NCBI RefSeq assembly: GCF_014066305.1
Contig: NW_023501085.1
Coordinates: forward strand, 350,001-414,000
Origin: Letharia columbiana
Lineage: Eukaryota; Ascomycota; Lecanoromycetes; Lecanorales; Parmeliaceae
Direction: 5' to 3'
DNA: 64,000 nt
In this document: positions 37,158-47,336 of the stretch, in pieces
Numbering within the stretch: the stretch's first letter is position 1
How the letters are laid out: each line of letters starts with the position of its first letter
The notes under the pieces: generated by a model
The model's input: only the letters and a program-made list of their open reading frames with translations
What the model was told of the DNA's origin: nothing
The model's database searches: none
Program-made: the position numbers and the translations under genes

Positions 37158-37459
37158 CAGACAAGCATTTCGGGCCCACCAGGCCGTTGATTTCAGGCCG
37201 GTAGTCTGGTATGTCGAGGATTAGACGATATCAGTATTGGGGGCAATACATGTTGGGTACTAGATCCGTACTCTCTGTCAAGGGTTTGGAATTTACAAAT
37301 TCGAAGTAAGGGGTTTTGGTGCCTAGCAAAGTCGATGCAAGGGGATTCTGGCTCTCATCTGCGGACGTGCTTTTAAACCTCTGAAAGGGACGTTGTTTTG
37401 CTCTATCGAATACTGTTAGCAATTGGAACATCATCAGTAATCACCCTGCTTGGAAAGCT

Positions 37460-38771
37460 ATGCTGATCGATTCACTCAAGACCCTCCCACCTGAATTGCG
37501 GGAGTTTGTCTACTCCTACTTATTGTCCGGTGACGAAGACGGTACAGTACGCATAAGACAGAGACGGAATGTTGAAGACGGGCTCTGGTCTACCGAGGAT
37601 TTATCTGCCGTACTCGCATCAAATGAAAACCCAATATATGTTGCCCGCCGTCGACAAAGACTTCATCAGAATTGGCCCAACGAGGTCGAGGATGCCTTTT
37701 TCCAAGGTATGTGAAGATGAAGTCTCAACATGCACGTACTGATCCACTAAAGCCATGGAATGGCTTAGCAAATACGACGTAAGATCCCGTCGACTTCCGA
37801 GCGGGAACAGGGTCATATCTGAGCTCATCTACGAGCTTACGGGGCAAGTGAGAAGTCGGAAGCAGATCTCGAGCCATATCCAAGAATTGAGGGTGTATTC
37901 ACGCCTCGGACGAACCGAAACTGCGCAAGACGTCGATACACAGCAGGCTACCAAAGTCGTGAATCCTGGACCGGCAGTCTCGTATCAAAATTCAACAATC
38001 TTGACCAAAATTTCCGACTCCCTCTCGACCACGGCATCGAAATCAAAAGGAAATCTCTCGCTCCACTGCAGCACCACCTTCGCCCAGAACCTCCTCTCCC
38101 TTAGCTTTGTCAACCGTCTCTACCGGAACGAGTGCCTCCATCATCTAGCATCAAACATACGTTTCGACTTCGGATTTGACGGTCATGCACTGCAGCACTT
38201 TTGCAGTACCGCGCCCGCGGAGATTTTCAAAGCAATGCGCCACTTGCGCGTCACATTGGTCGAAGGCTATATGCCTCAATTGCCCGACTTGCCGAACCTT
38301 CACACTCTCGCTGTTGATCTGTGGCCGCGCAATCCGACACGCAGGCCGCCAAACATACACCGCCCGGATTCGACTGATAGGGCGTGGGGCACGCAGACGG
38401 AGAAGCTCCTGGACGGTTCGGGGGTGGTGTTGGCGGTGAGGGCCAGAATCAGGCTGGAGATGAGATGGGCTGCGGATTGCGAGAGGTTCGAGAGGGAGTA
38501 TGTAGAAAGGGGACGATGGAGACGAGTGAATAGAGATAATGAAAACGGTGCTTCGGATCAAGAGGGACCGACTTGTCGTAGGTGCTACGAACTGTGTGGC
38601 AATGGGAAGACTGTTGTGGAAGTGACAGGAAAGGAGAAGGAAGCAGCGTCTGCGGGTCACCAGGGGGTGCAAAAAGTGACGAGGCCAACTAGACCGGATT
38701 TGGACAGCTTCTCCAGACCAAACTGGCAACATTTCTGCTATTCTACCACTACCAGATCACCACGTAGCTGA
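37460..38771 (+). CDS. F-box-like protein with divergent TEA/ATTS domain, paralogue 2 (421 aa)
   Basis: Two exons (37,460-37,706 and 37,753-38,771). Residues 7-21 (KTLPPELREFVYSYL) match the F-box-like start of paralogue 1. The TEA/ATTS domain spans about 66-130: RQRLHQNWPNEVEDAFFQAM, EWLSKYDVRSRRLPSGNRV, then ISELIYELTGQVRSRKQISS and HIQELRVY. SRKQISSHIQEL is close to the canonical TRKQVSSHIQVL recognition helix. The C-terminal half aligns with paralogue 1 (LHTLAVDLWPRNPTR, DRAWGTQTEKLL, MRWAADCERFEREYV, CRRCYEL). The intron position and phase match paralogue 1, so the pair arose by tandem duplication after the domain fusion. The tail beyond about residue 375 is unique and Lys/Glu/Ser-rich. 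Confidence 0.8.
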
Positions 38772-39994
38772 TTTAATACCCTTGCCACTGTTATTTACAA
38801 GCCATGAACAGCGTTTCGGCATCTCATCGATCCGTTTCTGGATTTCTTCTGAGAAATCTCCTCCCAGGGGTTGCTATGTGGTTACGTCCAAATTCGGCCT
38901 AGTTGGCCTCGTCACTTTTGGAAAGCTTGCTTTCTCAATGCTCAAGACTTGAAATCCCAAATGGCTTCTACGCTAAGAGGCTAGTGACCAATCAGATCCT
39001 CGATTTCCACGATTTCTAGTCTAAAATACACCTTATTTCTTCATTTTCGTTCTAAACACGGGTACGTCCAAAGAGAAAGCATTAGGGCTATCAAAGTTAC
39101 TTCTACTTCTTCTAGCTTAAAATATAATAAGCTACTAGTTCTTTGATAGCACCCTACTCATTTCTACTTATAGATAGTAACTATTTCTTCTTCTTCTTAA
39201 ATAGCCTCGTAATAGTAATACCGTGTTAACTATATTCGATATAGGGCCTTAGCGGATAAAAACGGTCCGAGTGCACATAAAACACCTCTCAAAGTCATTA
39301 CAACGATTATCCTTATCGCAGTTATGACTTCCACTTCCGCCGCAGTGGTAAGTAGATAGCTAATACAGGCTGTTAGAAAATATCAGGTATGTGATGATAT
39401 AAAACAGACGGATTGATTCTCCAAAACCTCTCCGGGGCCAGATCCTAAATACAGTACAAAATCAGGTGGCGGGAAAACATGGTGGCTGGGATGCGCGGAG
39501 GCCAAAAACATGGTGGCTAGGATGCGCGGGGGCCACATTTCGGCGTCTGTCAAGGCGCGTTTGGGCTTCTTTCTAGCCATAACGCCTGTAGAATCAGGCT
39601 TGGCAAGAGATGGCGTGTTATATATATAGAAGGCTACTCTAGAATGTGTAATAGAATACGCAATAAGTAGCTTATGGAGTTGAATAGCAGGTCCGGAGTT
39701 GCTATTCAAAAGTCGTTTTTTCTACTTATCATAGGGCTGAAATAGGGCTGCAGGGGTAAATAAGTGACTTATTTCATACGGAGGTTGCCACCGAAAGTCC
39801 TGAACATTAGGGTTAGGGCTTTCAAACCCTTGGCATTCTTAGCAAATATCTTAAATATCTTAAATATCAATGCTTTGCATAGTAGCGACATCACTGCTAT
39901 ATATATGGGTGTATGTATATGAAGTACATAGTAGCGATATTACTGCATGCATACGGGGTATACAGTTGCGATATTATTGAATCTAATATATTTG

Positions 39995-39997
<3 letters not shown>
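38772..39997. other. Intergenic region with a small hairpin and transposon-like debris
   Basis: An imperfect inverted repeat (TAGGGCTATCAAAG at 39,083 and CTTTGATAGCACCCT at 39,141) forms a 74-bp hairpin, perhaps a tiny MITE. A 28-bp segment (ACATGGTGGCT.GGATGCGCGG) is repeated near 39,478 and 39,508. The motif ATAGTAGCGA.AT.ACTGC recurs at 39,880-39,950. A minus-strand ORF at 39,383-39,709 overlaps these repeats and lacks a recognisable domain; it is not called. Confidence 0.45.

Positions 39998-40061
<64 letters not shown>
39998..40061. repeat. Poly(A) run of 64
   Basis: Uninterrupted A run joined directly to a truncated LTR. It may be real, or an assembly join. Confidence 0.8.
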
Positions 40062-40062
<1 letters not shown>

Positions 40063-40222
40063 GAATAATGATATTAGTGGTGTCATATGAATGGAATATT
40101 AACTATGAAGGTTGCTAAGTAACATGTGTGCCGAAGTCATCAGAGTGCCAAGCCGCCAAGGAGCTAGCCCGAATGGAGCCTAGCGCAAGTCTGGAGAAGG
40201 AATGCCGGTTGAAACCATGACA
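40062..40222 (-). repeat. 3' LTR, truncated
   Basis: 161 bp identical to 42,689-42,849. The distal 22 bp present in the other copy are replaced by poly(A). Confidence 0.85.
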
Positions 40223-40644
40223 TTACCCCCCTCAAATGGCCATGTCCCTATGGTCCAAATCATGGCGACGGCGAGGTGGCAACAGCGAGACGATCGTCAT
40301 GATCCATGGTGCACTGGCCTTTATGGCCTGAAGCATATTTGCTACCCCTGAAACAACAACTTTGAACTTTTTCTCGCAGACACTCTCAGTGTCCGACCGT
40401 GGCATTGAGCCAAATCTCATGGAGGGCCTGCGGACGCAGGCAACAGGGGGTATCAATGTGGGGCAATAGCCCGGGAAGGTGCTTGAAGTAATGGTGTGGG
40501 GTGTGGGGTGTATGTGTGAAGATGGTGGGGGTGCTGAGAGCCGAATCGAAACTGATTTACGCATGCGGCTAGGCGGAACGGTTGTTGCTGGTCAGGGGAA
40601 GGAGGAGAAATCCATTGCTGCTGCTGCAGGCAAGGCCTATGCCG

Positions 40645-41732
40645 TCATTGCTTCTCCACAGCCTTCTCCACAGCCTGTTCCTTGGCCACAATGGCCTTTG
40701 CCTCTTCAGACGACAATGCCTTTGAGGCCATGCATGCCTCAGTCTGATTGGGCCGATGGCCATAGCTAAGGCATTTGAAACATCGGCCTTCTTTCTTCAG
40801 CTGATCCTTCAGCTGTTCCGAATAGGGTGATCGCTGTGGGCTTGATTTGAACTCCTGTTCATCAATCTCTTCCACATCCACGTGCATAGCCTCCAATTGA
40901 CGGAGGTCTTGGTCAGTCTTTCGCAAATGCTCAACAACTGAGCGGAAGGAAGACGATGAGATACCGGCGATTCGTGACCGGAGCTTAAGAGTAATGAGTC
41001 TTCGTAGTGCAGCGATCTTGTGACTTTCGCTATAGCCCAATGGCGTAATAGTAGCTGAAAATCGAGCATAGAACTCGTCAAATGCCTCCTTCTTTTTCAT
41101 AGTAAACGCCGGGTCATGAAGTAGGGCGTTATTCTTTGCCAGCTTATCGTAATCACCAAACATGCTATAAAGCTCTGAAATCATCTCTTTCGTGGTGTTG
41201 TAGGGATCCTCGCTTAGTGGATCTGCTCGTGCCTTAAGCATATCGAATGCAATTGACTTGCAGTGGTCCCGAATATAATCCATTTTGTCTTTTTCACTGG
41301 GAAATAATACGGCACTTTGCCGAAACTTGGAGTCCAGGTGGAATCGCCACTCGTCCTACTTCTCTTTTCACCATAGAAGTAGGGCACATCAGGGTATTTC
41401 TTATTGTTCCCGACAACAAGGACAGTAGGGACAGGTGTTCCCGTCTTGGTAACTTCCAATTTGATTGGTTGTTCATCCACATCGGAATCCAGAGGCTCTG
41501 CTAGAGTAACCGTTTCTTCTTTGATAGTCAAGGCCTGAATTTTGGCCTGCAATTCCGTGTTCGTAGCAGTGAGAGTCTTTGCATTGGAACGATGAAGGTC
41601 CCGTGACTCTCGAAGTCGTGTTACGGTTGTGTTGAGATTCTGAATAGTAGTGTTAAGGCCACGAATCTGGGCCTGGTAATGCTGAATCGTCAATGACGAT
41701 TCAGGACGGGTTTCTTCTTGATCCGAGTCCAT
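40645..41732 (-). pseudogene. Retrotransposon gag with zinc knuckle, one frameshift
   Basis: From ATG 41,732 (minus) the frame begins MDSDQEETRPESSLTIQHYQ and has a coiled-coil-like region (LNTTIQNLNTTVTRLRE). The conserved FYGEKR (family F.G.R..W..) is followed by a single frameshift near 41,355-41,370. The other frame then gives EWRFHLDSKFRQSAVLFPSE and KDKMDYIRDHC. The C-terminal part has LKKEGRCFKCLSYGHR with a further Cys (a CCHC-like knuckle) and ends AVEKAVEKQ. The 212-aa ORF from ATG 41,283 is only the downstream part. The frameshift may be a real mutation, since gag alone would normally be one frame. Confidence 0.75.
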
Positions 41733-41744
41733 AACGGATCAGGT

Positions 41745-42620
41745 GGAGATCTCTCCACTGATGCAGGCAGGTAACAGGTAAGGCAAGCGAGAGATAGTCG
41801 AAATATTCCCCGCAGAGGCAGGGTAGGCAGGTAGGCAGGGAATTCTCCACTGATGCAGGCAGGTAACAGGTAAGGCAAGCGAGAGATAGTCGAAATATCT
41901 CCCCGCAGAGGCAGGGTAGGCAGGCAGGTAGGGAATCGTCCGAATATCTCCTCCACAACAAGGCGATTGAGTAGTCGATATTCGAGAGATCTCCGCAGGG
42001 TAGGGCAGGCAGGCAGGCAGGCAGGTAGGGAATCGTCCGGATATCTCCTCCACAACAAGGCGATTGAGTAGTCGATATTCGAGAGATCCCCGCAGGGTAG
42101 GGCAGGCAGGCAGGCAGGCAGGTAGGGAATCGTCCGGATATCTCCTCCACAACAAGGCGATTGAGTAGTCGATATTCGAGAGATCCCCGCAGAGGCAGGG
42201 CAGGCAGGCAGGCAGGCAGGTAGGCAGGCAGGGAATCGTCCGGATATCTCCTCCACAACAAGGCGATTGAGTAGTCGATATTCGAGAGATCCCCGCAGAG
42301 GCAGGGCAGGCAGGCAGGCAGGCAGGTAGGGAATCGTCCGGATATCTCCTCCACAACAAGGCGATTGAGTAGTCGATATTCGAGAGATCTCCGCAGGGCA
42401 GGGCAGGCAGGCAGGCAGGCAGGTAGGGAATCGTCCGGATATCTCCTCCACAACAAGGCGATTGAGTAGTCGATATTCGAGAGATCTCCGTAGGGCAGGG
42501 CAGGCAGGCAGGCAGGCAGGTAGGGAATCGTCCGGATATCTCCTCCACAACAAGGCGATTGAGTAGTCGATATTCGAGAGATCTCCGCAGGGCAGGGTAG
42601 GTAGGCAGGCAGGAGCAGGC
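41745..42620. repeat. 97-100-bp tandem repeat in retrotransposon leader
   Basis: Seven copies contain TCGTCCGGATATCTCC, ACAAGGCGATTGAGTAGTCG and ATATTCGAGAGATC plus a variable run of GGCA tetranucleotides. Two copies of a related unit (AGGTAAGGCAAGCGAGAGAT, then AGTCGAAATAT) lie at 41,760-41,930. All three minus-strand frames stay open simply because the unit lacks stops; these ORFs are not genes. Confidence 0.9.
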
Positions 42621-42666
42621 AGGCAACAATAGCTTAGCTCACGGCTATGTTGGATAGTTAATATTA

Positions 42667-42849
42667 TGTCAGGGAATGAACCGTGTATCGAATAATGATA
42701 TTAGTGGTGTCATATGAATGGAATATTAACTATGAAGGTTGCTAAGTAACATGTGTGCCGAAGTCATCAGAGTGCCAAGCCGCCAAGGAGCTAGCCCGAA
42801 TGGAGCCTAGCGCAAGTCTGGAGAAGGAATGCCGGTTGAAACCATGACA
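42667..42849 (-). repeat. 5' LTR, complete (183 bp)
   Basis: Minus-strand start TGTCATGGTTTC, end CCTGACA. Followed on the plus strand immediately by the homopolymer block. Confidence 0.85.
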
Positions 42850-43013
42850 CCCCCCCCCAGAGGCCCCCCAAAGCCCCCCCAAAACCCCCCGGGGGGGGAG
42901 AGGGGGTTTTGGGCCCCCCCCCAAAAAAAATCACCCCCCCCCCCCCTTTTTATTCCCCAAAACCCCCCAAAAAACCCCCCCCTTCTTTTTATTTCCTCCA
43001 CCCCCTTTATTTG

Positions 43014-43082
<69 letters not shown>

Positions 43083-43139
43083 AAAACAAAACACCCCCCC
43101 CCACAAAAACCCCCAAAAAAAACCAAAAAAAAAACAAAA

Positions 43140-43197
<58 letters not shown>

Positions 43198-43222
43198 CCC
43201 CCCCCCCCCACCCCCCCCCCCC

Positions 43223-43288
<66 letters not shown>

Positions 43289-43308
43289 ATTCCCCCCTCC
43301 CCCCCCCC

Positions 43309-43354
<46 letters not shown>
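42850..43354. repeat. Homopolymer block of C and A runs
   Basis: About 500 bp made almost only of long C and A runs, with A runs of about 20-65 and C runs up to 14. No biological sequence class was recognised. The Lys- or Phe-rich ORFs across it are artefacts of the runs. It starts precisely at the LTR edge, which suggests low-quality or mis-assembled sequence at a repeat junction. Confidence 0.75.
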
Positions 43355-43356
<2 letters not shown>

Positions 43357-43864
43357 GGAATAAATACTGCAACGACAACGCACGCATTTAAAAGCCTGAG
43401 CTCTTGGGGATTGTCGGTTCTCTCAGAAAGTTGATAGTCGCGTACGTTGACCAGATCAAGAACACAATGCTGTGCCCTGCGAACGTGATCGGAGGATTGA
43501 GTAGCTGCGTTCAGGAAAGAGCGCTCGATGTCGAGAGGCGAACGCTAGGGTTGTTGTGGACTTAAGGTGGGATCGCGGCTGTCGATACTTCAAGGGGAGC
43601 TATGTGGATGAAGGAGGATCGAAGACGATCGAGAGAGTGAAGGGTTTGAGGGCCAGTATGCCTGGTCACACGTGACTTGTAGATTATGGCAAATTGTTGA
43701 GAATGATAGGAGGATGATGACGCGCTGTGCCTGTAGTGCGAGAATCGCTGTCAGATGGTCGATACGGAGATGAATGTGCTGGAGATTTCAAAAATTTAAT
43801 AAGCAGCGAAGGTTCTTGAAGCACTTTAGAAGTGGTGTAAAAGGCGTGAACATTTCTTGCTGTA
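43355..43864. other. Intergenic region downstream of NOP2
   Basis: Ordinary composition, no convincing ORF. It should include the NOP2 3' UTR and terminator, but no signal was identified. Confidence 0.4.
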
Positions 43865-46087
43865 CTACCTAGCACGAACAGTAGGTGCTTTCACCCGGGG
43901 ACTGGCATTCGTGGAGGCCTTGGCTTTGGAATGCTTGATGTCTTTGGAGCCAGTAGTAGCAACTTTCGATGGGTGCTTAACAGCAGTCGTTCCGTTAGTC
44001 GTCTCCTCCTTCTCGACTGACTTGGCGTTGATATCGGCCTTCTTCTTCCCATTCACGGCCTTGGGATCAATCCCTTTCCTCCTCAAGCGATTTCTCCTTG
44101 CCTTCTCCATGTATTTCTCATCCTCCGAGTCATCGAAACTACCAAAAGCTTGCTCCTCATCTTCGTCATCAGTTGCGATCGGCGTCCTGTCTACCATACC
44201 CAATGGATCGCTATTCTTAGCGCCATTCGCTACTCCCTCCTTTGTCGACATATTTGGCGATGGTCCCGTCTTCTTGAACTTGCTCACGAAGAAGCCGTCG
44301 ACATTGTAAGCGTGTGGGTAGAACCGTTTCGTCATCTTCATCTTCGGATCGAACTGCTTGCCCATGTAGCTCACAAAGCCATCTACACCAAATGTCAAGC
44401 CTGTCTCTACAAGCTTGACATTCGGTCGTTTCTTAAGAGCGTAATGCACAACCTGTTCGTTCTCCTCAATGGATACGCTACACGTCGAGTAGATGATGTA
44501 GCCTCCAGTCTTACTCGTGTGATCGACAGAGTCAATAGCGCAGAGTAAAAGCTGCTTCTGTAGGTGCGGCAGTTGCATGAAGTCTTTCTCCGTTTTGTTC
44601 GTCTTGATGCTGGGATCTTTCGCGATAACGCCCGTACCAGAACACGGAGCATCGAGTAGTACGCGATCGAAGCCACCGATCACCCTTGGAAATTCTCTAG
44701 CGTCATGGTTGCAAACAATGGTATTTTTGACACCGAGACGGTGAATATTGCCTATCAAAGCCTTGGTTCTGTTTTTGTTACTGTCATTTGCAAATATGCT
44801 GCCGGTGTTCTTCATCAGAGCGGCGATATAGGTAGTCTTTCCACCAGGGGCCGCTGTCATATCCAGAATCCTTTCATGTTCTTGAGGTGCGAGAGCCATA
44901 ACGGGGAGGAACGAAGACGCGGCCATGATGATGTACTGGCCAGCAAGATACTCCGGCGTAGCTCCCAAGGGTACTTGGCTTTCGAATACCTGCAACCCAA
45001 CTTTCGACCACTTCCCCACAGGCTCAAGCGTCACGCCTTTGTTGATGAGCGATTGCGCTAGCTCTCGGCGATGGGTTCGGATGGTATTTGTGCGTATGAC
45101 AACTGGGCGGGCAGATTCATTAGCTTCGAAGAATGCGAATGCTTCTCGGGGTGTGAAGAGGTTGAAGAGCTTTTCTGCAAGGTAGGAAGAGTAGCCGTAG
45201 TAGAGGCAGACATCTTTAATGAGTTGGGCTGTGTATTCGGCGCGGGATCGACCCGGTTCAGAAAGTTTGGAGAAGTCGTCCAGGACGCGGACGGTGTCTG
45301 TAATGCGTGATCGAAGGAGTTGCAGGTCTGGCGCCAGTCTCGATACTGGGCCTGCATCTTCATCCTCATCGTCCAAGACATTTGGTCGGTCACCATCTAG
45401 GTTGGTTTGCAAAGCTGCTTCTTCCAGCTCAAGCTGCGCCTCCGCTGCGTCTTCCTCTTGCCTTTCATCTAGTCGCCTCGACAGTCCCGCGATGTTTGCA
45501 GCCGTGAGTTTCTCTTCGGCATCAGACTCATCTTCATCCTCCGAAAATCTCGCTTTCTCTTGCTGTGGGTCCGAATCATACACCGAAGATTCAGACCCTA
45601 AAAACTCATCCCCCAGGCCCTTCCCATCTTCCGACATGCCATCTTCCTCTCCACCAAGCAAGCCTGCATCCTTTTCCTCCTCTCCTCCTAAAAGGTCCGC
45701 CGCATCATCGTCGGTGCTAATTTCCTTCTCATTGCCTCTCAAAAAATCTGCCGCATCGTCGTCCGAGCTCTCGTCTTCGTCTTGCAGCGCACCAGACATG
45801 ACAGCATCAGCCATCCTCATTCCCTTTCCACCTTTTTGTCCCTTCTGCGCCTTGCCGAAGCCATTGGCGAACTTTCCCTTGGTAGCAAGCTTAAGTCCCG
45901 AGTTCGCGGTGTGATTGTATGCTGGATTCGCAGGTGTTGGCACTCTAATTTCTCCAGAGGCTTTTCTCTTCTTCCCTCTCGCAGAGTCGTCAAAGTCGCC
46001 GGCTTTGCGTTTCATCAGAGAGGAGATGCGAGACTCGTCCAAGGGTGGCGGCGGACCTTGCTTCTTCATGCGGCGACCTACTCCCAT
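43865..46087 (-). CDS. NOP2: 25S rRNA (cytosine-C5) methyltransferase Nop2 (NSUN1 family)
   Basis: Nucleolar SAM-dependent enzyme. In yeast it methylates a cytosine of 25S rRNA and is needed for 60S subunit assembly. Single exon of 740 aa. Residues 1-100 are Lys/Gly-rich and 100-250 very acidic, both usual in fungal Nop2. The catalytic region begins about 255. PVVIRTNTIRTHR (328-340) is the NOL1/NOP2 N1 block. SAM motif I is DMTAAPGGKTTY (409-420). DAPCSGTG (479-486) carries one catalytic Cys and STCSVSIEENE (534-544) the other. The C-terminal tail is Lys-rich. It diverges from GET5, 260 bp between start codons. Confidence 0.95.
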   Translation of the reverse strand: MGVGRRMKKQGPPPPLDESRISSLMKRKAGDFDDSARGKKRKASGEIRVPTPANPAYNHTANSGLKLATKGKFANGFGKAQKGQKGGKGMRMADAVMSGALQDEDESSDDDAADFLRGNEKEISTDDDAADLLGGEEEKDAGLLGGEEDGMSEDGKGLGDEFLGSESSVYDSDPQQEKARFSEDEDESDAEEKLTAANIAGLSRRLDERQEEDAAEAQLELEEAALQTNLDGDRPNVLDDEDEDAGPVSRLAPDLQLLRSRITDTVRVLDDFSKLSEPGRSRAEYTAQLIKDVCLYYGYSSYLAEKLFNLFTPREAFAFFEANESARPVVIRTNTIRTHRRELAQSLINKGVTLEPVGKWSKVGLQVFESQVPLGATPEYLAGQYIIMAASSFLPVMALAPQEHERILDMTAAPGGKTTYIAALMKNTGSIFANDSNKNRTKALIGNIHRLGVKNTIVCNHDAREFPRVIGGFDRVLLDAPCSGTGVIAKDPSIKTNKTEKDFMQLPHLQKQLLLCAIDSVDHTSKTGGYIIYSTCSVSIEENEQVVHYALKKRPNVKLVETGLTFGVDGFVSYMGKQFDPKMKMTKRFYPHAYNVDGFFVSKFKKTGPSPNMSTKEGVANGAKNSDPLGMVDRTPIATDDEDEEQAFGSFDDSEDEKYMEKARRNRLRRKGIDPKAVNGKKKADINAKSVEKEETTNGTTAVKHPSKVATTGSKDIKHSKAKASTNASPRVKAPTVRAR

Positions 46088-46347
46088 GATTGCGACTGTG
46101 GGTTCTTATAAGACTGTACTTTTGTAAAATTCGACCGCCGTCAAGTAGTCCCCGTTCAGAATCCAGAAAAGTTCGTGCGATAGGGCTGCCAGTTATCTTA
46201 GCGCCTTGGCACCTCTCCACTACCAAAGGACTAAAGTATGGAGCTCTCTCCGCGCTTTCTTACCTTAACATGCAATCCGAGCACCACGAAACCCTCTTCT
46301 CCATATTTAGCAAAACACACCCGCCCGACTACCTCCCCGACGGCACA

Positions 46348-47004
46348 ATGACCGAACTATCCTTCGCCAAGACATTTCTCTCCTCACTCGACTCCCGCCC
46401 TCTCAAACTCGGACCAGATTACACTGCAAACCCCAAAACCGTCGAGCTGAATGGACCGTACACGCTGCCCAAGATGCCTACGCCATTCAAGCGGGCAACA
46501 CAATCGGGGCTGGTAGACGAGGCGGCGCAGAAGCCTAGTGTGCTCAACGTTACGCTGAAGAGCTCGAGGAATCCGGTGCTGAGTCTAAGCCTGCCGAGCA
46601 CCGATTTGGGCACGACGGTGCTTGATTTCAAGCAGAGGGTGGCTTCGGATTTGAAGCTCGGAGGAACGGAGAAGATACGCATACTGTACAACAAGAAGCC
46701 AGCAGGGGATGTGAAGACGCTGAAGGAGCTTATCGGAGACGAGCCTCTACAAGCAGGTCAAGAACTAGAGCTAGGCGTCATGGTTATGGGATACAAAGAA
46801 GCCGATGTAGCGAAGACGGAGGATTCGACTATGAGAGATGCAGAGGGAGAGACGTCAATTGCGCAGGGACCGAGTGGAGAGGAGGTGCTCAGTGCGGAGG
46901 AGTTCTGGACAGACCTTAAGGGGTTCTTGGTGCAGAGGCTACGGGATGAGGGGAAGGCTGGGGAGGTATTTGATAAGTTTAGGGGGAGTTGGGAGAAGAG
47001 GTAG
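46348..47004 (+). CDS. GET5: Get5/Mdy2-like ubiquitin-like protein of the tail-anchored protein (GET) pathway
   Basis: A cytosolic adaptor that in yeast bridges Get4 and Sgt2 during tail-anchored protein targeting. Single exon, 218 aa from ATG 46,348; yeast Get5 is of similar length. The N-terminus MTELSFAKTFLSSLDSRP followed by YTLPKMPTPFK suits the Get4-binding segment of filamentous-fungal homologues. A ubiquitin-like domain covers about 64-148 (SVLNVTLKSS, LDFKQRVASDL, KIRILYNKKP, KTLKELIG). The C-terminus (SAEEFWTDLKGFLVQRLRD, then VFDKFRGSWE) fits the dimerisation helix pair. In-frame upstream ATGs at 46,270 and 46,090 exist but precede non-conserved sequence. It converges on cofilin 333 bp downstream. 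Confidence 0.8.
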   Translation: MTELSFAKTFLSSLDSRPLKLGPDYTANPKTVELNGPYTLPKMPTPFKRATQSGLVDEAAQKPSVLNVTLKSSRNPVLSLSLPSTDLGTTVLDFKQRVASDLKLGGTEKIRILYNKKPAGDVKTLKELIGDEPLQAGQELELGVMVMGYKEADVAKTEDSTMRDAEGETSIAQGPSGEEVLSAEEFWTDLKGFLVQRLRDEGKAGEVFDKFRGSWEKR

Positions 47005-47336
47005 CAGCGGTGCCCTAGAGCAGTGTTTTAAGGCATGGAAACGCGGGTTCCGTACACATATCGGCGAACAGCCACAGCAAGTTTTGGGCATTCGAGAGCA
47101 GCGGAATCTGACTTCAGAAGCTCGGGTAGGCACTGGCTCAGTAACGTTGGGCAATGGGCACAGAGCACGTCAAAGACGTCAAGCTTCGAGTCGTACAAGT
47201 AGTGAAACAGATGATCGATCATGAGCATGGAATCTATGCACCACAGGCTCTTCAAACTAGTTTGCCCACCAAATCTTCAACAATCCTTCCACCTTTCCCA
47301 TGCCGTCCTTCGTCAGCAGTGTTCCCAAGCTCCGCT

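Larger units (their letters stand above)
40062..42849 (-). mobile_element. Young gag-only LTR retrotransposon with leader minisatellite
   Basis: The 5' LTR (minus) is 42,667-42,849. It starts TGTCATGGTTTCAACCGG and ends CCTGACA. The 3' LTR is 40,062-40,222, missing its last 22 bp at a poly(A) run. The shared 161 bp are identical by eye. A polypurine tract (TTTGAGGGGGGTAA) precedes the 3' LTR. Between them lie a tandem repeat (41,745-42,620) and a gag gene (41,732-40,645), and no pol. There is no RIP signature. The element is non-autonomous and recent. Confidence 0.85.

Noticed and set aside
39383..39709. 108-codon minus-strand ORF as a gene
   Set aside because: It overlaps a local duplication, lacks a domain, and sits in transposon debris.
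41690..42629. Three overlapping ORFs of 251-296 codons on the minus strand
   Set aside because: They are three frames of a tandem repeat lacking stops, located in the leader of an LTR element. Not coding.
42909..43391. 160-codon Lys-rich ORF and the overlapping Phe-rich ORFs
   Set aside because: They only translate A and C homopolymer runs in a block that is probably bad sequence.
45219..45914. 231-codon plus-strand ORF
   Set aside because: It lies antisense to the acidic Ser/Asp-rich region of NOP2. The Ser-rich composition is the mirror of that bias.
46090..46347. N-terminal extension of GET5 from ATG 46,090 or 46,270
   Set aside because: Conserved Get5 sequence starts at MTELSFAKTF (46,348). 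The upstream part overlaps the short NOP2 divergent promoter and lacks conservation features.
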